From Acholeplasmataceae bacterium (GTDB taxonomy: Bacteria; Bacillota_I; Bacilli_A; Acholeplasmatales; Acholeplasmataceae), in assembly GCA_016934175.1 (NCBI GenBank), contig JAFGTI010000092.1:1-19371 (forward strand): a DNA stretch of 19,371 bases, given 5' to 3'. Within the stretch, counting starts at the first letter, position 1; each line of letters starts with the position of its first letter. Position numbers and translations under genes: made by a program. The notes under the pieces are model-generated. The model did not search any database and was not told the origin of the DNA. It was given only the letters and a program-made list of their open reading frames with translations. Positions 14,799 to 19,371 of the stretch are shown here, piece by piece.

Positions 14799-15741
14799 TG
14801 ATTTCATACCTTTCGAGTATCCGTTGAACAAGTGGGTGTCTAACGACATCTATTTTTTCAAAAGTAATAATCTTAATATCATCTAATTCTGTTAATAGGT
14901 CTAACGCTTGATTTAGCCCTGATGAGGCGCCTTTAGGTAGATCTGTCTGTGATGGATCGCCTGTTATGACCATTTTAGATGCAAATCCTAATCTCGTTAA
15001 AAACATCTTCATCTGAACTTTGGTTGTATTTTGTGCTTCATCTAAAATTACAAAAGCATTTTCCAAAGTACGACCTCGCATGTATGCGAGTGGGGCAATT
15101 TCAATGATTCCTTTTTCTATGAGTGATAAAGTTGTTTGCACACCTAACATTTCATAAAGGGCATCATATAAAGGAACCAGATAAGGATCAACCTTTTCTT
15201 TTAAATCCCCCGGAAGAAATCCTAAGTTTTCTCCAGCTTCTACAACAGGTCTCGTTAAAATTAACTTTTTAATTTTACTATTTTTTAAATCAGACACCGC
15301 TTGCGCGACAGCAAGATATGTTTTCCCTGTTCCTGCAGGACCAACACCGAAAACTAAGTCATAATTTGAAATAGCTTCAACATATTTCTTTTGATTAAAA
15401 GTTTTTGGGTAGATTGATCTTCCAGAATCATTAACTAATACTTTTCTTCTGTTTTGATATAACTCAAACACATTATCTAATTGTTCTTTTTCTGCCAACT
15501 TAATAATATACATAACATCTCTTTCAGATAATTGAATTTGATGTTCAGCAAGTTCAATCAAGACATCAAAAATAGCTTCCAAGAATGGTATTTGTTCTTT
15601 TTTGGCATCCGTAATAACTTCAGACCCCATGACTGAAACATTCATACCTAAATATTGCTTGAAAACCAATAGATTACGATCTTGAATGCCTACTAATCTT
15701 GCGATTGCTTCGGCATGATGAATTTGTCGATTTAATTTCAT
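14779..15741 (-). CDS. phoH: PhoH-like ATPase
   Basis: The 320-residue protein has a P-loop NTPase core with Walker A GPAGTGKT (134-141) and Walker B FVILDEAQ (230-237), preceded by an N-terminal KH-like RNA-binding region as in PhoH/YqfE-type proteins. Its physical role is not settled. Constant linkage to ybeY and era suggests RNA or ribosome metabolism. The ATG has AAAGGAG upstream. It is the first gene of the long operon, with a promoter embedded in a 10-bp inverted repeat. In Bacillus the pgpH gene stands between phoH and ybeY and is missing here. Confidence 0.93.
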   Translation of the reverse strand: MKLNRQIHHAEAIARLVGIQDRNLLVFKQYLGMNVSVMGSEVITDAKKEQIPFLEAIFDVLIELAEHQIQLSERDVMYIIKLAEKEQLDNVFELYQNRRKVLVNDSGRSIYPKTFNQKKYVEAISNYDLVFGVGPAGTGKTYLAVAQAVSDLKNSKIKKLILTRPVVEAGENLGFLPGDLKEKVDPYLVPLYDALYEMLGVQTTLSLIEKGIIEIAPLAYMRGRTLENAFVILDEAQNTTKVQMKMFLTRLGFASKMVITGDPSQTDLPKGASSGLNQALDLLTELDDIKIITFEKIDVVRHPLVQRILERYEINENKSS

Positions 15742-15753
15742 TAAATCCGCTCC

Positions 15754-15785
15754 TTTACCGTGTATTTATTATACCACACGGTAAA
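15754..15785. repeat. Perfect inverted repeat flanking the phoH -10 box
   Basis: TTTACCGTGT (15754-15763) and ACACGGTAAA (15776-15785) are exact reverse complements separated by 12 bases. The spacer contains the -10 element, and the downstream arm runs into the ribosome-binding site. The symmetry and position suggest a repressor operator; no regulator can be assigned. Confidence 0.6.
15768..15776 (-). promoter_or_regulatory. Extended -10 promoter of the phoH-trmK operon
   Basis: The minus strand reads TGGTATAAT, an extended -10 box. The region 17 bases upstream is a T run and offers no good -35. It is the only clear promoter found before the ten-gene run; weak internal promoters cannot be excluded. 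Confidence 0.6.
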
Positions 15786-15789
15786 AAAT

Positions 15790-15813
15790 AAAAAAGCACT
15801 CCCATACTTTTTT
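15790..15813 (-). terminator. Weak second hairpin behind rpsU
   Basis: On the minus strand AAAAAAGTAT pairs with GTGCTTTTTT around GGGA, using two G-U pairs. It may back up the stronger terminator at 15825-15849. Confidence 0.35.
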
Positions 15814-15824
15814 ATACTTAAAAC

Positions 15825-15849
15825 AAAAAAACGCACCCATTTGAGTGCG
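15825..15849 (-). terminator. Terminator of rpsU
   Basis: On the minus strand CGCACTC pairs with GGGTGCG (one T-G pair) around AAAT, followed by seven T residues. It separates rpsU from the phoH operon. Confidence 0.8.
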
Positions 15850-15862
15850 AATTTTATCATCT

Positions 15863-16036
15863 TTACTTTTTCTTAGCGCGAGCTGCGCGTTGTGCATCTT
15901 TACGAGCAACACTAGGTTTCACGTAAAATTCACGTTTGCGTGCTTCTTGGAGGTTTCCTGACTTAGAAACATCACGTTTAAAGCGACGTAAAGCATCTTC
16001 AATTGATTCTTTATCGCGAACGATTGTTTTAGGCAT
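15863..16036 (-). CDS. rpsU: 30S ribosomal protein bS21
   Basis: The 57-residue protein is bS21, recognised by MPKTIVRDKESIEDALRRFKR and the basic tail ending in ARAKKK. It binds near the anti-Shine-Dalgarno end of 16S rRNA and helps initiation. ATG 16036 has GGAGGG six bases upstream; the in-frame upstream extension to 16054 covers that site and is not coding. It has its own very strong promoter and a terminator, so it is probably made in excess of its neighbours. Confidence 0.97.
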   Translation of the reverse strand: MPKTIVRDKESIEDALRRFKRDVSKSGNLQEARKREFYVKPSVARKDAQRAARAKKK

Positions 16037-16075
16037 GATCTGCCCTCCTTCCACGCTAGGTTCATAGCCTTATTT

Positions 16076-16104
16076 ATTATATATGATTTTTGATAATTTG
16101 TCAA
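16076..16104 (-). promoter_or_regulatory. Full-consensus promoter of rpsU
   Basis: On the minus strand TTGACA (plus 16099-16104) and TATAAT (16076-16081) are both perfect and 17 bases apart. An A/T-rich stretch upstream could act as an UP element; it overlaps the 3' end of rsmE. Confidence 0.85.
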
Positions 16105-16110
16105 AAAATT

Positions 16111-16806
16111 TTATGTTTTTTTAACGGATAGATAACTTAATGCATAAAGACATGCCGCTTCTGTAGGAATAATGTTTTGACCCAATGAAATAGAAACTGC
16201 TTTCTTCGCTAATAACATACTTCTTTCACTCTCATCAATTCCGCCTTCAGGTCCAATAATGAGCAAAATTTTCTGATTGCTTATTGGATTTATGATGACT
16301 TGATCGATTGTTTTTGTCTTATTGTTTTCATCAGCAAGTAATATAAGATCATAACTTGAATAATCTATATTCTTTAATGATTTTTCAAACATTAGTTGAG
16401 GAATATCGAACCTATGTGCAAGCTCAGCAGCTTCTTTTGCTATCAAAGATAATCTTTTTATTTTGTTTTCGGTATTTTCTAATTTTGCTATAGATCTTTT
16501 CATTGGAACAAAAATGATTTTCGAAACATCAAAAATTGTAGAGTACTTAACTACAAACTCATTTTTTGCACCTTTTGGTAACCCTTGAATTAATGTTATA
16601 TCTGATTGATGACCACGTTTTAATTCGTGAATCAAATCATAACTGACGCTATCATCACCAATCTGAATAGATGCTAAATAACATTTGCCACCTGAGCAAA
16701 CGATAATCTCATCAGAATCTTTCATACGCATCACTTTTTTAATATGATGTGCATCTTGGCCTTCAATTCTATTATTAATTTGTTCTAAAAAATATCTTTG
16801 TGGCAT
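16111..16806 (-). CDS. rsmE: 16S rRNA (uracil1498-N3)-methyltransferase RsmE
   Basis: The 231-residue protein has an N-terminal PUA-like RNA-binding part and a C-terminal SPOUT (trefoil-knot) methyltransferase domain. The knot signature is present as IIGPEGG (183-189) and LGxNIIPTEAA (208-218). RsmE methylates U1498 at the decoding centre of the 30S subunit. Length is near the usual 240-250. The start at 16806 is supported by the typical MPQRYFLEQ opening; the ribosome-binding site (AGGT) is weak. It lies only 20 bases behind the secG terminator, so its own promoter is not obvious. In Bacillus rsmE is likewise upstream of rpsU. Confidence 0.93.
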   Translation of the reverse strand: MPQRYFLEQINNRIEGQDAHHIKKVMRMKDSDEIIVCSGGKCYLASIQIGDDSVSYDLIHELKRGHQSDITLIQGLPKGAKNEFVVKYSTIFDVSKIIFVPMKRSIAKLENTENKIKRLSLIAKEAAELAHRFDIPQLMFEKSLKNIDYSSYDLILLADENNKTKTIDQVIINPISNQKILLIIGPEGGIDESERSMLLAKKAVSISLGQNIIPTEAACLYALSYLSVKKT

Positions 16807-16825
16807 ATTTTTACCTATAGTAATG

Positions 16826-16852
16826 AAAAAAGTGCTTCAAAAGAAACACTTT
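16826..16852 (-). terminator. Terminator between secG and rsmE
   Basis: On the minus strand AAAGTGTTTC pairs with GAAGCACTTT (one T-G pair) around TTTT and continues into a T run. Confidence 0.75.
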
Positions 16853-16870
16853 CAACTTGTTAATTTCGAT

Positions 16871-17101
16871 TTAAGAATGTGGCAAATTGTTTGATAAAAC
16901 AACAGCAACTACAAGAAAGACTGCTAGTGCTGCAGCTGTACGCATTAAAAACAATTCAAAACCTCTTGTTTTCTTATTTTTAAACAATTCGGACTTTTCT
17001 CCACTGAAAGCGTCGCTAATATTATCAGTTGAATGCATCATCATAACAACGATAGCAAGGAAAATCGAATCAAACACTATTAAATAATCAATCCAAATCA
17101 T
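16871..17101 (-). CDS. secG: Protein translocase subunit SecG
   Basis: The 76-residue protein has two hydrophobic segments (about 4-21 and 50-70) joined by a polar cytoplasmic loop. The loop contains SDAFSGEKSELFKNKKTRGFELFLMR, close to the family's conserved SGxxSELFGxxKxRGxxxxLxR. SecG assists SecYE during SecA-driven protein export. ATG 17101 has a perfect AGGAGG six bases upstream; the longer frame to 17122 lies in the leader. It has its own promoter and terminator. Confidence 0.88.
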   Translation of the reverse strand: MIWIDYLIVFDSIFLAIVVMMMHSTDNISDAFSGEKSELFKNKKTRGFELFLMRTAAALAVFLVVAVVLSNNLPHS

Positions 17102-17125
17102 ATAATACCTCCTAAAACTCAATTA

Positions 17126-17154
17126 ATGATAACAAATTTTGATTTTTTTGTCAA
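17126..17154 (-). promoter_or_regulatory. Promoter of secG
   Basis: On the minus strand TTGACA (plus 17149-17154) and TATCAT (17126-17131) are 17 bases apart, and a TG one base before the -10 extends it. Confidence 0.75.
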
Positions 17155-17182
17155 TGAGAATCATAACATTCACATAGTTTTA

Positions 17183-17199
17183 TCCTTATTACATAAGGA
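17183..17199 (-). terminator. Hairpin behind cysE, possible terminator
   Basis: TCCTTAT and ATAAGGA form a seven-base perfect stem with a three-base loop about 30 bases after the cysE stop. The minus strand continues with ATAAAAC, not a T run, so termination here is uncertain. Confidence 0.35.
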
Positions 17200-17230
17200 A
17201 TTAGTAATTGCTCTTACTTTACAGTATTTT

Positions 17231-17740
17231 CTATGAAAAATGATGCGCTGGAACACCCTTGAGCTTACTATATGCTGGAGCATCTTTGATAACAACAGAA
17301 TTTGCACCGACAATAGAATGATCTCCAATATGGATCGGACCAATAATTTTTGCACCAGCATAAACAATAACACCTTGTCCTAATTTGGGATGTCTATCAA
17401 CCTTTTCAAATGTGTTAGCTCCCAAAGTGACGCCATGATATAGTACGCAGTGATCACCAACTACAGCTGTCTCTCCAATAACCAAACCCATGCCATGGTC
17501 GATAAATACGCATCTTCCAATTTGAGCAGCAGGATGAATATCGATTCCTGTTTTTTTCCTAGTCCCATAAGCAATAAATCTCGCAATGTTCTTTAACCCC
17601 TTAAGATATAATTTATGAGCAATACGATGACGCCTCAAGGCGATTACTCCTGGATAAGTAAAAAATATCATTAATTTGCATGGTGCTGCTGGGTCAAATT
17701 TTTGAGCAGCACCTACATCTCCTCTTGTACACTTAAACAT
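17231..17740 (-). CDS. cysE: Serine O-acetyltransferase
   Basis: The 169-residue enzyme makes O-acetylserine from serine and acetyl-CoA, the first step of cysteine synthesis. The left-handed beta-helix of hexapeptide repeats is clear from about residue 65. The catalytic pair is present as D67 in DIHPAAQIG and H82 in IDHGMG, with the same 15-residue spacing as D143/H158 in E. coli CysE. It is the short form without the long N-terminal helical domain, as is usual in Gram-positive bacteria. The ATG follows the cysK stop with no base between them, so translation is probably coupled. Confidence 0.92.
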   Translation of the reverse strand: MFKCTRGDVGAAQKFDPAAPCKLMIFFTYPGVIALRRHRIAHKLYLKGLKNIARFIAYGTRKKTGIDIHPAAQIGRCVFIDHGMGLVIGETAVVGDHCVLYHGVTLGANTFEKVDRHPKLGQGVIVYAGAKIIGPIHIGDHSIVGANSVVIKDAPAYSKLKGVPAHHFS

Positions 17741-18667
17741 TTATTCATATAATGCTGTCGATAAATACCTTTCTCCGGTATCACATACAATGACAACAAT
17801 CCTCTTTCCTTCATTCTCTTTAAGTTTTGCAATCTTTGATGCTGCAAATAGAATTGCTCCTGATGATATACCAGCGAAAACACCTTCTGTTTTAGCAAGT
17901 ATACGTGCAGTTTCAAATGCATCATCATTTGATACGGTAATAATTTGATCAATAATTTTGGTATTTAATACCACTGGTATAAAACCAGCTCCAATACCTT
18001 GAATTGCATGTGGTCCAGGTACTCCACCAGATAATACAGGTGAATCTTCTGGTTCAACAGCGATTATTTTAACATTTGGACATGCTTTTTTTAGAACTTC
18101 TCCGACTCCAGTTATTGTACCACCGGTGCCTACACCAGCTATAAAATAATCAATTTGATGATTCATATCTTCAAGAATTTCTAGTGCTGTTGTTTTTCTA
18201 TGAATTTCTGGATTTGCTTCATTTTGGAACTGCATAGGCATTACATAATTTTTATTTTTATTAATTAATTCATTTGCTTTCGCTATCGAGCCTTTCATAC
18301 CAAGTTTAGCTTCTGTTAAAATGACATGAGCACCAAGTGCTTTTGCAATTTGAACCCTTTCTTTACTCACTGATTCCGGCATGACTAAAATTAATTTATA
18401 TCCTTTAGCAGCACAAATAAATGATAGTCCAATACCTGTGTTTCCACTAGTGGGTTCTATAAAGACTGTATCATCATTAATGAGTCCTTTTTTTTCAATG
18501 GATTCAATTAAAGCGTAAGCTAATCTATCTTTAACGCTTGATAATGGATTATGATTTTCTAGTTTAGCAATAATTTCAGCTTCACTGTTAATTAATTTTT
18601 CATATCTTTTTAATCTAAGCATTGGTGTATTACCAATAAGATCAATATAACTGTTTGCTATTCTCAT
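17741..18667 (-). CDS. cysK: Cysteine synthase (O-acetylserine sulfhydrylase)
   Basis: The 308-residue enzyme is fold-type II pyridoxal-phosphate dependent. The cofactor lysine is K46 in NPLSSVKDR, the substrate loop is TSGNTG, and the phosphate-binding loop is GTGGT. It condenses O-acetylserine with sulfide to give cysteine. GIGAGFIP and SSGA complete the family pattern. Three ATG codons lie in frame within ten bases; I chose 18667, nine bases after GGAG, since those at 18676 and 18673 are too close to it. Together with cysE it supplies cysteine from serine, and the two proteins are known to associate in many bacteria. Confidence 0.95.
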   Translation of the reverse strand: MRIANSYIDLIGNTPMLRLKRYEKLINSEAEIIAKLENHNPLSSVKDRLAYALIESIEKKGLINDDTVFIEPTSGNTGIGLSFICAAKGYKLILVMPESVSKERVQIAKALGAHVILTEAKLGMKGSIAKANELINKNKNYVMPMQFQNEANPEIHRKTTALEILEDMNHQIDYFIAGVGTGGTITGVGEVLKKACPNVKIIAVEPEDSPVLSGGVPGPHAIQGIGAGFIPVVLNTKIIDQIITVSNDDAFETARILAKTEGVFAGISSGAILFAASKIAKLKENEGKRIVVIVCDTGERYLSTALYE

Positions 18668-18693
18668 GAGCATCATCTCCTTTTTACTTCACT

Positions 18694-18699
18694 ATTATA
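18694..18699 (-). promoter_or_regulatory. -10 box of the cysK-cysE operon
   Basis: A perfect TATAAT on the minus strand lies 27 bases before the start codon, preceded by an A run. No good -35 is seen, which may mean activation by a regulator or simply a weak promoter. Confidence 0.45.
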
Positions 18700-18747
18700 C
18701 TTTTTTTTAACTGCTATTGCTTGTAATATGATTTGCATCATTGATTA

Positions 18748-18756
18748 TGCTATAAT
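18748..18756 (+). promoter_or_regulatory. Extended -10 promoter of the MBL-fold hydrolase gene
   Basis: TGCTATAAT is an extended -10 element. Transcription would start near 18763, leaving a leader of roughly nine bases before the ATG at 18772. Confidence 0.5.
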
Positions 18757-18771
18757 GTGCTTGGTGATAAA

Positions 18772-19371
18772 ATGGAAATTAAAAAATTCTCTTTAGGAAA
18801 TCTGAGAAGTAATTGTTATATTGTTTATGAAAATAAAAAAGCATTTGTTGTTGATCCGGGATATGAAAATGATGAAATTGTTCCTTTTTTAAAAACGAAT
18901 GATTTAAAATTGGAAGGTATTTATTTGACACATGGACATCCAGATCATGTTGGAGGAGTTAAACAATTAAAAGACATTTATCATTGTCCAGTTTATGCTC
19001 CTAAAAAAGATGAGATATGGTTATCTTTATCTCCCTATAATCAAATCGGATATGAGATACCTGTCGATGTCTGGATGAATGATTTAGATCAAATTATTTT
19101 TTTAGATAAAGAATTTACAGTTTATGAAACTCCTGGTCATTCTGAAGGGGGAACGATATTAAGTTATCATCATATTTTATTTACAGGTGATACTTTATTT
19201 TTCCAAAGCATCGGTAGAACAGATATTCCTTTTGCAAATCAACAAAAAATTTATTCGAGTATTAAGCGTATATACGAGCTTTTTGATGATGTTGTAGTCA
19301 TTTATCCCGGGCATGGACGATCTTCTACGATTGGACATGAAAAAAAATTCAATCCTTTTGTTAGACAATAA
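18772..19371 (+). CDS. Metallo-beta-lactamase-fold hydrolase, glyoxalase II type (YqgX-like)
   Basis: The 199-residue protein is complete; its stop codon is the last three bases of the window. All metal ligands of the glyoxalase II group are visible: H54, H56, D58 and H59 in THGHPDHVGG, H123 in TPGHSEGG, D140 in FTGDTLF and H181 in PGHG. The ending TIGHEKKFNPF matches the short, single-domain YqgX/YcbL group, not full-length GloB with its substrate-binding helical domain. A thioester hydrolase role is likely; the natural thiol partner is unknown. ATG 18772 follows GGTGAT closely; a GTG at 18757 lies at the promoter and is unlikely. Confidence 0.9.
   Translation: MEIKKFSLGNLRSNCYIVYENKKAFVVDPGYENDEIVPFLKTNDLKLEGIYLTHGHPDHVGGVKQLKDIYHCPVYAPKKDEIWLSLSPYNQIGYEIPVDVWMNDLDQIIFLDKEFTVYETPGHSEGGTILSYHHILFTGDTLFFQSIGRTDIPFANQQKIYSSIKRIYELFDDVVVIYPGHGRSSTIGHEKKFNPFVRQ

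Noticed and set aside
15795..15849. CIRCE heat-shock operator (AGCACTC ... GAGTGCG)
   Set aside because: The halves are about 40 bases apart and belong to two separate terminator hairpins; the 9-N9-9 CIRCE arrangement is absent.
17170..17373. Minus-strand 67-codon frame overlapping the end of cysE
   Set aside because: It is an out-of-frame shadow of cysE with no ribosome-binding site and low-complexity composition.

Overview
The window is AT-rich, low-GC DNA from a bacterium of the Bacillota/Mollicutes side of the tree. TGA is read as stop (the HAD phosphatase at 3394 and trmK both end in TGA) and tryptophan is encoded by TGG, so this is not the Mycoplasma/Spiroplasma code. Three things suggest a lineage near Acholeplasma/Izemoplasma. 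The gene order is the Bacillus rsmE/rpsU/phoH/ybeY/cdd/era/recO/gly/dnaG/sigA/trmK supercluster. The cluster lacks the dgkA gene that normally sits between ybeY and cdd. It also uses a single-chain glycyl-tRNA synthetase instead of glyQ/glyS. The taxonomic placement is inference.

Left part (1-3314): a partial, leftward gene for a membrane-anchored, divergent VanW-family protein faces a rightward three-gene operon of type IV pilin-like proteins. Two are conventional class III-signal prepilins. The third is large, lacks the Glu+5 residue and carries a beta-rich domain, as expected of a tip-type minor pilin. No assembly ATPase, platform protein or prepilin peptidase lies in the window. A HAD-family phosphatase (3394-4215) follows, bounded by its own promoter and terminator.

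Gene-poor part (4239-4850): about 600 bases without a convincing protein gene. It holds a candidate small RNA on the minus strand (consensus -35, plausible -10, strong terminator), a stray hairpin and some degenerate repeats. It ends at a tRNA-Arg(TCT) with its own promoter, encoded CCA and terminator. A MarR-type regulator with an operator-like dyad follows.

Central part (5547-15785, minus strand): a tightly packed run phoH-ybeY-cdd-era-recO-glyS-GH3-dnaG-rpoD-trmK. Gaps are 20 bases or less and there are several start/stop overlaps. It probably forms one long operon from a promoter at 15768-15776 that lies inside a perfect 10-bp inverted repeat. It combines RNA maturation, ribosome assembly, tRNA charging, replication priming and the primary sigma factor. 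The oddity is a secreted lipoprotein glycoside hydrolase (GH3) between glyS and dnaG.

Right part (15825-19371): rpsU with a textbook TTGACA-N17-TATAAT promoter, rsmE, secG with its own promoter and terminator, and a cysK-cysE cysteine-biosynthesis pair. A rightward metallo-beta-lactamase-fold hydrolase of the glyoxalase II type is complete at the right edge.

Nothing here is a CRISPR array, prophage or intact insertion element. The least explained parts are the pilin/VanW locus, the 4239-4850 gap, the phoH promoter dyad and the GH3 gene inside the housekeeping operon.
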